A stretch of 6,236 bases of DNA, taken from assembly GCA_003643975.1 (NCBI GenBank), contig QNAR01000106.1, forward strand, positions 1 to 6,236, given 5' to 3'. The position numbers and the translations under genes are program-made. Numbering within the stretch: the stretch's first letter is position 1; every line of letters starts with the position of its first letter. Origin of the DNA: Thermotogae bacterium (GTDB taxonomy: Bacteria; Thermotogota; Thermotogae; Petrotogales; Kosmotogaceae). Below are positions 1 to 5,162 of the stretch, in pieces. The notes under the pieces are model-generated. The model was not told where the DNA came from and ran no database searches. It saw only the letters and a list, made by a program, of their open reading frames with translations.

Positions 1-744
1 GCCGGCAACACGGAGAACCAGTTGATGTTCCCCATGCAGGGTGACACCACTCGGGATCTCTTCCCCCGGGACTATGAGGAATCAAACTTCAGCCAGTTCC
101 AGGAAGCATTTAAGACAGGCAGTCTGGAGAGAACTCCTCCTGACCGGCCGCCAGGCGTCATCCTGGGGCTTCCCGAGAGAGCTGACCCAAACGAGTACAT
201 TGTTGTGGGCCAAGAGCTTGTAGACCCCTCTAATCAATGGTCTGATAAGAAAGATTTTCTCTACACGAAGATTCTTTCACGGCCAACCCGAGAAGGTTTT
301 GATTATGCGGAAGAGGCTACGGTTGAGGAACCAAAAGTTCTTCGAGAAGAAGTTCTTCCTCCAATTGTCCAGGAGTCTATTGTAGAAGATGAGATCATTG
401 CTCCACCGGCTCCTCCAGTTGTACAGCGAAGGCCGCCAAAGCCTGAAGAGATTTGGGAGTATGTGGTGGATGACCCTTATCAGGGTGAAGACGCCCCTCC
501 GGGTATCTATGATTCTGATTATGATTCTTTCCAGGATAATCCCGTCTCCGCCGAGACAGAACGAAATAAACCAGAGAGATATAAAGATCCACTTTTTGGG
601 CCCAACCTTTTAGCCAGTATTGCTGCAGGTTTAAGTGACGTGGATTTATCAGGTGCATCTTATGGTGTTCCTCGGTATGATCAAGACGTCTATGCCAGCC
701 GGCAGCTTGGGCCATCAGTTCAGAACTTATTCAGGGGGAGATAA
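1..744 (+). CDS. Hypothetical Pro/Glu-rich phage protein (5' end probably outside the window)
   Basis: The frame is open from the first base of the window to a TAA at 742-744, so the true start may lie upstream. An internal start is also possible: TTG at 22 or ATG at 25, with GGAG at 12-15. From the ATG the product is 239 residues. I do not recognise the family. The N-terminal third is mixed and polar. The middle, roughly residues 95-160, is rich in Glu, Pro and Val with runs such as APPAPPVV and RRPPKPEE and is probably disordered. The last 45 residues contain a small hydrophobic stretch (LLASIAAGL) and then a Tyr/Arg-rich tail. There is no signal peptide and no catalytic motif. It leads directly into two more rightward genes by a TAATG overlap. 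A virion or scaffold-like role would fit but is inference from position and composition. Confidence 0.7.
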   Translation, partial: AGNTENQLMFPMQGDTTRDLFPRDYEESNFSQFQEAFKTGSLERTPPDRPPGVILGLPERADPNEYIVVGQELVDPSNQWSDKKDFLYTKILSRPTREGFDYAEEATVEEPKVLREEVLPPIVQESIVEDEIIAPPAPPVVQRRPPKPEEIWEYVVDDPYQGEDAPPGIYDSDYDSFQDNPVSAETERNKPERYKDPLFGPNLLASIAAGLSDVDLSGASYGVPRYDQDVYASRQLGPSVQNLFRGR

Positions 745-887
745 TGCTTGTAGAAAGAGTTCGTAAATTAATAAGACTGGGAAGATTCATTTTCAGAGAA
801 GAGACAATAAAGGAATCGCGCGTAGACACCGGCATTGTAGATGCTGAACAGTTTAATGGAAGTCTGGATCGCCAGGCGAATAAGTAG
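744..887 (+). CDS. Small basic hypothetical protein, 47 aa
   Basis: ATG at 744 overlaps the TAA of the preceding gene by one base (TAATG), a translational-coupling arrangement. A purine-rich Shine-Dalgarno, GGGGGAG, lies at 734-740, slightly close to the start. The product begins MLVERVRKLIRLGRFIFREE and ends in LDRQANK. The N-terminal half is an amphipathic basic helix with alternating Arg/Lys and Leu/Ile/Phe. The second half is polar. It fills the gap exactly between two larger genes, and the Shine-Dalgarno of the next gene overlaps its stop codon. The function is unknown. Support comes from the coupling, the ribosome binding site and the tight fit, not from homology. Confidence 0.6.
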   Translation: MLVERVRKLIRLGRFIFREETIKESRVDTGIVDAEQFNGSLDRQANK

Positions 888-896
888 GAGGATTCT

Positions 897-1760
897 ATGG
901 CAACTGATGCACAAAAAGCAATACAGGCACGTATCAGAGCTGAGCGGCTGGCTAAGGCTGCCGGTGGAGGGAAAACGTCAGGGAAGACTGGCGGGAAAAA
1001 GAACCCAACGGCAAGAGATCGGGCAGAGGCTGATAAAAGACAGAAGACCAACGATAGGGACAAGACCTGGGGTGAACGGCAAGGGGAACGAAACCGAAAG
1101 CAATGGGATGAATATGGAGCGCCTCCAGGATCTTTAGAAAATCCAGATGTCACTACGGCTTCAACAAATACAACCAGGACTGGCTTTGAAGGGGAAGGAT
1201 CTGATACGCAAGATGTCCTTGATGCCGCAATGGCGAAATATGGTGGCATCATTACGGGGAGTGGGCGGCGTGGCTCTCAGGCTCGTTCTTCGTTGTCTGC
1301 CGGGCAATCAAATCCTTTTGAAGATGCTTTAACATCAGGTGCTTATCAGCGGCTTCTTTCTGATTCATCAGCGATTGGTGACATTAATGTTCAGAACGAA
1401 TTGAGCAACCTTGGTATTGATTGGAAGTCTTTTGCCTCTGGAACAGACGTAAGGACTGTGGATAAAGATACTTCTGGTGATGTCTCAAGCGATACGCTGG
1501 AAAATATCTACGAAGATATTGATATGGTTGGATTTGAAGAATACCTGAAGAACCAGGCCAATCCTTTTGCAGTCCTTCGTGGGGAGCAGGGAGCAATGGC
1601 CGCTGAAACTGTCAGGGCAGCTGAAAATCTCCAACTCCAACTTGGGCAGCAGCAGACGATTGGGGATTTAACGAACCCTTCCCCTCCCGCTCCCCTTCCG
1701 TCTCTTCTCTCAGGTACTTCTGAGCCTAACAATCAGCAGCAAACGACGAAGAGGATATAG
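897..1760 (+). CDS. Hypothetical low-complexity phage protein, 287 aa
   Basis: ATG at 897 has a near-perfect Shine-Dalgarno AGGAGG at 886-891 with a five-base spacer. The family is not recognised. The first 75 residues are strongly charged: an Ala/Arg/Lys helix, then a Gly/Lys/Thr-rich segment (GGGKTSGKTGGKK, about residues 23-35), then an Arg/Asp/Lys-rich stretch. Residues 80-200 are Ser/Thr/Gly/Asp-rich. Around residues 215-255 is a helical Ala/Gln/Leu-rich segment (AAETVRAAENLQLQLGQQQ). A Pro-rich stretch (PSPPAPLPS) and a Gln-rich tail follow. There are no membrane segments. It is the last rightward gene. Its final 35 bases overlap, tail to tail, the 3' end of the opposing leftward gene. 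The composition suggests a structural or internal virion component or an assembly factor, as inference only. Confidence 0.75.
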   Translation: MATDAQKAIQARIRAERLAKAAGGGKTSGKTGGKKNPTARDRAEADKRQKTNDRDKTWGERQGERNRKQWDEYGAPPGSLENPDVTTASTNTTRTGFEGEGSDTQDVLDAAMAKYGGIITGSGRRGSQARSSLSAGQSNPFEDALTSGAYQRLLSDSSAIGDINVQNELSNLGIDWKSFASGTDVRTVDKDTSGDVSSDTLENIYEDIDMVGFEEYLKNQANPFAVLRGEQGAMAAETVRAAENLQLQLGQQQTIGDLTNPSPPAPLPSLLSGTSEPNNQQQTTKRI

Positions 1761-2103
1761 GGGCGACCCAATCTCCTTGCAGCATTTTGTAATCAATTTT
1801 CAGCAAGAGCATTAAAGCAAAGCGGCGTCCATTGAGGATGCCGTTTTGTAATGGGTCACTCTTCCATATCTTTTTTGTATGGATTGTTTTTTCTGACGAG
1901 ACTATCTTTTGAAGATCCGATTGTGAACCTTCTTCTGCCACCACTGCTTGAAGCAGGCCCACCCGGAATCCCTCCCAGTATCTCTTGTCGATATAAGTAC
2001 CATCATAACTATCAAAATGAGAAACCAAATGCTTAATAGCCCGAGTCCTTGCGGTAGAGTCATAGGTCTCCTTTGGCTTACTTGGAGCTCTTTTTTGTTT
2101 CAT
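1726..2103 (-). CDS. Hypothetical protein, 125 aa, last gene of the leftward operon
   Basis: I prefer the ATG at 2103 because it forms an ATGA four-base overlap with the nuclease stop codon. Another in-frame ATG at 2115 would add four residues. The family is not recognised. The N terminus is basic (MKQKRAPSKPK). The protein then carries two similar short segments, EGFRVGLLQAV around residues 49-59 and NGRRFALMLLL around residues 93-103. Both have the pattern Gly-x-Arg-x-(Gly/Ala)-Leu in a predicted helix, which hints at an internal repeat. The C terminus (SSSSFAADC) overlaps the end of the rightward 287-residue gene by 35 bases on the other strand. A terminator-like hairpin for the opposing transcript lies within this gene. 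Coupling to the nuclease suggests co-expression with the recombination set. Its role is unknown. Confidence 0.65.
   Translation of the reverse strand: MKQKRAPSKPKETYDSTARTRAIKHLVSHFDSYDGTYIDKRYWEGFRVGLLQAVVAEEGSQSDLQKIVSSEKTIHTKKIWKSDPLQNGILNGRRFALMLLLKIDYKMLQGDWVAPISSSSFAADC
1823..1847 (+). terminator. Possible intrinsic terminator for the rightward genes
   Basis: CGGCGTCC (1823-1830), loop ATTGA, GGATGCCG (1836-1843), then TTTT (1844-1847). The eight-pair stem has one G-U wobble when transcribed rightward. On the minus strand the same position becomes an A-C mismatch and no T run follows, so the element is directional. It lies 63 bases after the rightward stop codon and inside the coding region of the opposing gene. 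The T tract is short, so efficiency is uncertain. Confidence 0.45.
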
Positions 2104-2768
2104 ATTCCGATCCATGCTTGATACAGCGTTCTTGATTTCTGGAAGAGGTCCAACCCTTTTGAAAGATCTGCCATGGAAAGATCAAGGACTTTACACCCCT
2201 CATTCTTTTTCGAAAACTGGATAACCTTGGCTCCGGATACCTGTACACTGTTCTCCAGGAGCAGCTTGCAATAAGCGCCGAGCTGAGCGAGCCATGTATT
2301 CGTTGGCTTTCCTTTAAACGATGAACAGGTTTTGTAATCATAGAGGTAAATCTTTTTCTTAAACTTCCCAACCAGGTCCATCCGGCCGCCAGTGTTGAGC
2401 TCATTAGAGAAGTAGAATCCCTCAACCAGGAGCGGTTCGATGGGCTTAAGGATGGCGAAGAACTCTCGTGTTGAGACTGGGCAAGAAAGGGGATCACTTT
2501 GCACTCCTGTTTTCCAGTACGTTTCCGCCGCTTGGTGGAGAAGTAAGCCCAGTTCGAAGACAGGTGTGTTGCCGAGGAGCTCCATCTTCGTATCGTAATC
2601 CATCGTCTCATCTTTAAGGACCTCCCTTAATCTTCTATCGTCCAGGTATTTGTACCCATGAGGTGCTATTCCATTGATCACGGTAGTGACTGAAGGGACG
2701 GCCATCTTCTTCCGGGCGCTTCTTAAGTCCGGAACTTCTGTCGAATCTGAAAGATAAAAGCGTGACAA
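2100..2768 (-). CDS. RecB-like PD-(D/E)XK family exonuclease
   Basis: The product is a 222-residue nuclease of the PD-(D/E)XK superfamily, RecB/Cas4-like branch. Numbered from the TTG start, the N terminus carries the typical VPSVTTV segment (24-30). G74-x3-H78 matches motif I and the GGRMD segment supplies the metal-binding D131. YDYKT gives the catalytic D144 and K146, and Q162-x3-Y166 is the QxxxY motif of this branch. All key residues are present. The few cysteines do not form the iron-sulphur cluster pattern of typical Cas4 proteins. I chose TTG at 2766-2768 because AAAGGAGG precedes it with a six-base spacer. The upstream ATG at 2822 would lie 53 bases inside the annealing-protein gene and has no comparable site. 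It directly follows that gene, so the pair resembles phage exonuclease-plus-annealing modules such as lambda Exo/Beta. It is expected to degrade one DNA strand in recombination or replication. Confidence 0.85.
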   Translation of the reverse strand: MSRFYLSDSTEVPDLRSARKKMAVPSVTTVINGIAPHGYKYLDDRRLREVLKDETMDYDTKMELLGNTPVFELGLLLHQAAETYWKTGVQSDPLSCPVSTREFFAILKPIEPLLVEGFYFSNELNTGGRMDLVGKFKKKIYLYDYKTCSSFKGKPTNTWLAQLGAYCKLLLENSVQVSGAKVIQFSKKNEGCKVLDLSMADLSKGLDLFQKSRTLYQAWIGI

Positions 2769-2769
2769 G

Positions 2770-3417
2770 TTATGCCTCCTTTGTCGGCTCCGTATCAGCG
2801 ACTGCGGGTATGATAGCTTCAAGAATCTTCAAAGCATTCTCCATTCTGTCATAGTCATCACTGATGGTACCCAGAGATTCCTTATACCGTCCATAGGCTT
2901 CTGTCCCCATGTCACCCTTCCTCTCTTCGAGGACTGCCAGGCATTTATCATAGAGGGCTTTCTTTGATTTTGTTTCTGCAACAGCGACCTCTCGACTTCG
3001 ATCTTCAATATAACGAGCGTCATCAAAGAGGCCAAAGAAAACATCAGCATTGAAGCCAAGATATGATAGTGCTTTGGTGATCGTATCTGTTTGCAGTTTC
3101 TTTCCCCAGTCTGTATCTCTTCTTGGGGTGCCTTGTCTTGGTCTGGTAAAGGTATCAATACTGTTGATGATAGCGAACGATCCACCTGGATAAAAGAACT
3201 CCCCAGAGAGAGAGGCCATTTCGTCTGTGACAGTAATCGTGATACTCTTGAGGCCCCACTGTCCCATCGGGCCCCATTCTTTTGATGCTTCTTTGATCTG
3301 ATGGTACGCATCGATTGCCGTGATCATCCGACCGCCACCCTTGTTGACTCTCTTTGTTGCTTTCGGATCCGTTTTGAAATGCTTATTCCATAGCACCATG
3401 TTGTTGGTTTTGTCCAT
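2770..3417 (-). CDS. Probable Rad52/ERF-type single-strand annealing protein
   Basis: The product is 215 residues. An N-terminal segment (KGGGRMITAIDAYHQIKEAS, 26-45) leads into WGPMGQWGL (48-56). Charged strands follow, then DTITKALSYLGFNADVFFG (111-129) and FDD. This layout, a GP-x-G-x-W-type strand, a beta region and a KALSxLGF-type helix, recalls phage single-strand annealing proteins of the Rad52/ERF group. That match is from memory of the family, not a search. The last 85 residues are helical and charged. Such proteins bind single-stranded DNA as rings or filaments and anneal complementary strands. I chose ATG at 3417, one base after the preceding TAG, with GAGGAG at a six-base spacer. 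An ATG at 3444 with AAGGA is a weaker alternative adding nine residues. The nuclease follows immediately and the SSB gene lies upstream, which supports a recombination role. An alternative is a different DNA-binding phage protein with a similar motif. Confidence 0.65.
   Translation of the reverse strand: MDKTNNMVLWNKHFKTDPKATKRVNKGGGRMITAIDAYHQIKEASKEWGPMGQWGLKSITITVTDEMASLSGEFFYPGGSFAIINSIDTFTRPRQGTPRRDTDWGKKLQTDTITKALSYLGFNADVFFGLFDDARYIEDRSREVAVAETKSKKALYDKCLAVLEERKGDMGTEAYGRYKESLGTISDDYDRMENALKILEAIIPAVADTEPTKEA
2775..2782 (-). promoter_or_regulatory. Shine-Dalgarno AAAGGAGG that sets the TTG start of the nuclease
   Basis: The site reads AAAGGAGG on the minus strand and lies within the last codons of the annealing-protein gene, six bases before the nuclease TTG. 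It is the closest match to the anti-Shine-Dalgarno sequence among the leftward genes and outweighs the longer ATG-started alternative. Confidence 0.8.
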
Positions 3418-3418
3418 T

Positions 3419-3664
3419 CTATTCTCCTCTATTGTTATGTTCATTGAGTTCCTTTGTGCATCTCTTGGGTATTAACCAGGATGCTGGGTTGTCTGTCACT
3501 CCATAAAGGGAGTCTGCTGTCGAAACAACCAGTATTCCCTCAACTTCTTTGTCCCAATTCTCCTTATCAATTCCATAACAAGAATCACTGGACTCTTTAA
3601 AAAGATAGTTCTTATCTTTGCGCATAATTGCTCTTGCTGCTTCAAAGCTTATTCCGACTTTCAT
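3419..3664 (-). CDS. Hypothetical protein, 81 aa
   Basis: ATG at 3664 overlaps the preceding TGA by one base (TGATG). AAGG lies eight bases upstream. The family is not recognised. The N-terminal 25 residues are basic (MKVGISFEAARAIMRKDKNY). The centre is acidic with a short hydrophobic strand (GILVVST) and the C terminus is polar (KELNEHNNRGE). It looks like a small soluble alpha/beta protein with no membrane segment. It ends one base before the annealing-protein start and carries that gene's Shine-Dalgarno in its last codons, so the two are probably translationally coupled. The function is unknown. Confidence 0.65.
   Translation of the reverse strand: MKVGISFEAARAIMRKDKNYLFKESSDSCYGIDKENWDKEVEGILVVSTADSLYGVTDNPASWLIPKRCTKELNEHNNRGE
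3424..3429 (-). promoter_or_regulatory. Shine-Dalgarno GAGGAG for the annealing-protein start
   Basis: GAGGAG lies within the last codons of the 81-residue gene, six bases before the ATG at 3417. It favours that start over the in-frame ATG at 3444, which has only AAGGA upstream. Confidence 0.65.
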
Positions 3665-3885
3665 CAGAACGGCCTTACCGGGTCGAGCTCTTCTTCGTTA
3701 AAGAGATCTTCTTGCTCATCTTGGATAGCCTGGAGATGATCCTTGGCGTGAGAGATAATGTCGTATCCGTCCAATGCTGCTGGTGGAACTCCGTAGACAG
3801 AGGTCTTATCAATCTCTACTTGGCCATCGACTATTCTGTAAGTCGTCTCAACATCGAACCCGAAAATTGAAATTGTTTTCTTCAT
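3664..3885 (-). CDS. Small acidic hypothetical phage protein, 73 aa
   Basis: ATG at 3885 has AAGGAG at 3896-3901 with a ten-base spacer. An ATG at 3936 is in frame but would run back through the promoter and start of the opposing HTH gene, so it is less likely. The product begins MKKTISIFGFDVETTYRIVD. It has a beta-strand-like first half, a Tyr-Gly-Val-Pro-Pro turn and an acidic helical second half (HLQAIQDEQEDLFNEEE). This layout is common among small phage proteins of unknown function that carry a strand-rich core and an Asp-Ile helix near the C terminus. It is the first leftward gene after the interrupting plus-strand cassette. Its ribosome binding site lies just past the -10 box of the opposing promoter. 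Confidence 0.65.
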   Translation of the reverse strand: MKKTISIFGFDVETTYRIVDGQVEIDKTSVYGVPPAALDGYDIISHAKDHLQAIQDEQEDLFNEEELDPVRPF

Positions 3886-3895
3886 GGTATATATT
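3867..3895 (+). promoter_or_regulatory. Strong sigma70-like promoter driving the plus-strand HTH gene
   Basis: TTGAAA at 3867-3872 and TATATT at 3890-3895 are separated by exactly 17 bases. Each box has five of six consensus bases. Transcription would begin near 3902 and give a leader of about 30 bases before the ATG at 3935. The promoter covers the first codons of the minus-strand gene ending at 3664, so it would interfere with leftward transcription there. Confidence 0.65.
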
Positions 3896-3934
3896 CTCCT
3901 TATGGAAACAGAAGGGAAAAGAGGGTTGAATGAC

Positions 3935-4336
3935 ATGGAGTCTCAACTCATCAACGATTTGTATAACCTTGGACAGACCAAAGAACAGCTTGCCAAGATG
4001 TATGGGGTTACTGCATTTACCATCACGAATCACATTACAAAACAGAGGAAGATCCGCGGGCGAGTGAACTATTCTCTCAAAGATATGAGTGACATCATGA
4101 CGAAGTTCGTCCTGACATCCTTCGCCCGGAACCTCCATAAGTTTAACGTTGAGCAGCAGCTTCGGTTCCTTCCCGATCTTTTGCGAGTGCAATCGGAACG
4201 GGAAGGTGAAGGTGACAACGCCAAGACTCATCTGTATCTACCCTCCAAGGTGTCTCGTCAAAAAGGGATTTCTGAATCTGATGGGAATATTGGTGAGGAT
4301 GCTGGTGCTGGTGACGGTGATGAGATGGAAGGCTGA
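3935..4336 (+). CDS. Helix-turn-helix DNA-binding protein, inserted against the operon direction
   Basis: The product is 133 residues from ATG 3935, which has GAGGG at 3921-3925 with a nine-base spacer and sits downstream of a strong promoter. In-frame ATGs at 3884 and 3902 lie before or at the expected transcript start. The N-terminal 40 residues contain a clear helix-turn-helix. TKEQLAKMYGVTAFTITNHI (15-34) has the usual Leu-Ala, Tyr-Gly-Val turn and recognition helix, preceded by a helix (LINDLYNLG). A basic stretch (KQRKIRGR) follows, then helices around residues 50-90 that could dimerise, and an acidic Gly/Asp-rich tail. The last 79 bases are antisense to the SSB C-terminal coding region. 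The gene fills the only stretch of the leftward operon without a minus-strand gene. A transcriptional regulator is my first guess. A small terminase-like or other phage HTH protein is the alternative. Confidence 0.7.
   Translation: MESQLINDLYNLGQTKEQLAKMYGVTAFTITNHITKQRKIRGRVNYSLKDMSDIMTKFVLTSFARNLHKFNVEQQLRFLPDLLRVQSEREGEGDNAKTHLYLPSKVSRQKGISESDGNIGEDAGAGDGDEMEG
4224..4246. repeat. Near-copy of the SSB start region inside the HTH gene
   Basis: This is one copy of an imperfect direct repeat. It shares AGAC-(T/C)-CATCTGTATC, 15 of 16 bases, and a following CCTCC with 4709-4730. Read on the minus strand it gives GGAGG, a spacer ending in GATACAG, then ATG, the same layout as the SSB start. It lies just downstream of the SSB stop codon. 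Confidence 0.55.
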
Positions 4337-4716
4337 ACAGTTCCACCGAAAGCATTAACTACATTGCCCACCCGGGACTCTTGTGGGGCAGCCCCGCCGA
4401 ACGCTGGTTGTTCAACCTTAACAAACTGGATAGGGGTACAGTCAAAGGCAACAATTTGAGGGAATGTAACCCGCTGTCCTTCTTTCTCATACTCTTTTAT
4501 TTCCAGCTTCCCACTTATCATGACCGCCTGGCCTTTGGGTAATTGAAGAGCCCTGAAGACTCTCACGCTGATGAAGTTTGGTTCACGCTCTTTCTTCATC
4601 GCGTTCCATGTGTCGAATGCAATCCTCATATTTGTATAAGGTTTACCCGCTTGGCTGGTTCTGACTTCTGAGTCACGAACCAATCTTCCGTCAATATTAA
4701 GTGAGTTCAGACCCAT
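4258..4716 (-). CDS. ssb: Single-stranded DNA binding protein
   Basis: The product is 152 residues with a bacterial/phage SSB layout. The N-terminal OB fold spans about residues 1-100: LNIDGRLVRD as first strand, then MRIAFDTW, NFISVRVF, KGQAVMISGKLEIKEYE and QIVAFD. A Gly/Ser/Pro/Ala-rich linker follows. The acidic tip SDSEIPF is the classic partner-binding tail that recruits replication and repair proteins. It coats single-stranded DNA at forks and resected ends. I chose ATG at 4716 because GGGAGG (4726-4731) lies nine bases upstream. The ATG at 4725 directly abuts that site with no spacer. The start lies 20 bases inside the preceding gene. The linker and tip are antisense to the end of the plus-strand HTH gene. 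The annealing protein and nuclease follow later in the operon, consistent with a shared recombination or replication role. Confidence 0.92.
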   Translation of the reverse strand: MGLNSLNIDGRLVRDSEVRTSQAGKPYTNMRIAFDTWNAMKKEREPNFISVRVFRALQLPKGQAVMISGKLEIKEYEKEGQRVTFPQIVAFDCTPIQFVKVEQPAFGGAAPQESRVGNVVNAFGGTVQPSISSPSPAPASSPIFPSDSEIPF

Positions 4717-4957
4717 CTGTATCATCCTCCCGTAAGTTTTTAATCGCAGCCATCTCTATCTGGCTTGGTCCTTTGTGGCTCTTGACCCGGTACTGGCGCT
4801 TGAGTGTCTGGGCATAGATGGTTCCATACCCTCCCTGCAGGACGACAATGCCGCCAATGATTTGCCATTCTTCTCTCTTGTTCACCCAGTCGTTAACCAG
4901 GTCTTCAAGCTGTACCGGTGTCTGTGCCTGCAATATCTTGTAATGTTTTCTCAGCAT
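4697..4957 (-). CDS. DUF1737-like small protein, 86 aa
   Basis: ATG at 4957 has GGGAG at 4965-4969 with a seven-base spacer. The pattern HYKILQAQTPVQLEDLVNDW (5-24), then W31-Q-I-I-G-G (31-36), a short strand, then YAQTL (48-52) resembles the DUF1737 layout. That layout is a Tyr-x-Ile strand, a helix with Leu-x-x-x-Val-Asn, a Trp-x-x-x-Gly-Gly strand and a closing Gln-containing strand. This is recalled, not searched. Proteins of this type are small, soluble and of unknown function. The C-terminal 30 residues are polar and acidic. The first 53 bases overlap the end of the preceding gene in another frame. The family pattern begins at residue 5, so the overlap appears real. The last 20 bases overlap the SSB start. 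Confidence 0.7.
   Translation of the reverse strand: MLRKHYKILQAQTPVQLEDLVNDWVNKREEWQIIGGIVVLQGGYGTIYAQTLKRQYRVKSHKGPSQIEMAAIKNLREDDTDGSELT
4709..4730. repeat. Second copy of the direct repeat, at the SSB translation start
   Basis: This is the partner of the copy at 4224-4246. It contains the SSB ATG (4714-4716), the GATACAG spacer and most of the Shine-Dalgarno. The two copies bracket nearly the whole SSB gene in the same orientation. Confidence 0.55.
4726..4731 (-). promoter_or_regulatory. Shine-Dalgarno GGGAGG for SSB
   Basis: GGGAGG abuts one in-frame ATG (4725) and lies nine bases from the next (4716). The spacing decides for the latter. A near-copy of this start region is found at 4224-4246. 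Confidence 0.65.
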
Positions 4958-5162
4958 CTATAGACTCCCATGAAATTCTCGTGTTGATGATCTGGCCTTG
5001 TTCCATAAGCTTCTCATTCTCGTAGAGAAGAAAGAGCCCCATGAACGCACCCATATCCCGGCTTGCCTTTATCCTTGCGGTCCGCTTTACCAAGCGATAA
5101 CTTTTACTGATGGCTATCCGCGACTCTGTGCCATCAGCTTTTCGTGTTATGATTTTGAACAT
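4905..5162 (-). CDS. Hypothetical protein, 85 aa
   Basis: ATG at 5162 has AAGGA at 5168-5172 with a five-base spacer. A TTG one codon earlier is possible but less likely. The family is not recognised. The first half is basic and strand-like (MFKIITRKADGTESRIAISK, then SYRLVKRTARIK), which could bind nucleic acid. The second half has a hydrophobic helix (GAFMGLFLLYENEKL) and an acidic C terminus. The helix is too short and too interrupted to claim as a membrane span. It overlaps the preceding gene by 29 bases and the following one by 53. The function is unknown. Confidence 0.65.
   Translation of the reverse strand: MFKIITRKADGTESRIAISKSYRLVKRTARIKASRDMGAFMGLFLLYENEKLMEQGQIINTRISWESIDAEKTLQDIAGTDTGTA

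Noticed and set aside
731..1252. A 173-codon minus-strand frame
   Set aside because: It is antisense to the 47- and 287-residue genes, is Ser/Ala/Phe-rich without a pattern, and both plus genes have good ribosome binding sites.
2078..2611. A 177-codon minus-strand frame
   Set aside because: It lies in another frame of the RecB-like nuclease, whose motifs are all intact. The Trp/Ser/Arg-rich product looks like a shadow.
2829..3311. A 160-codon minus-strand frame
   Set aside because: It overlaps the annealing-protein gene in another frame and has no recognisable pattern.
3848..4231. A 127-codon minus-strand frame with GGAGGG nine bases before its ATG
   Set aside because: It is antisense to the HTH gene. 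Its product is rich in Cys, His and Phe with no recognisable pattern, while the plus frame encodes a clear helix-turn-helix with its own promoter. The good start site comes from the repeat of the SSB start region. I keep it only as part of that finding.
4406..4417. Small inverted repeat GGTTG-TT-CAACC after the HTH stop codon
   Set aside because: The loop is too short and no T run follows, so it is not a convincing terminator for the HTH gene.
5010..5030. Inverted repeat CTTCTC / GAGAAG with a nine-base loop
   Set aside because: It lies mid-gene with no T run and a short stem, so it is probably chance.
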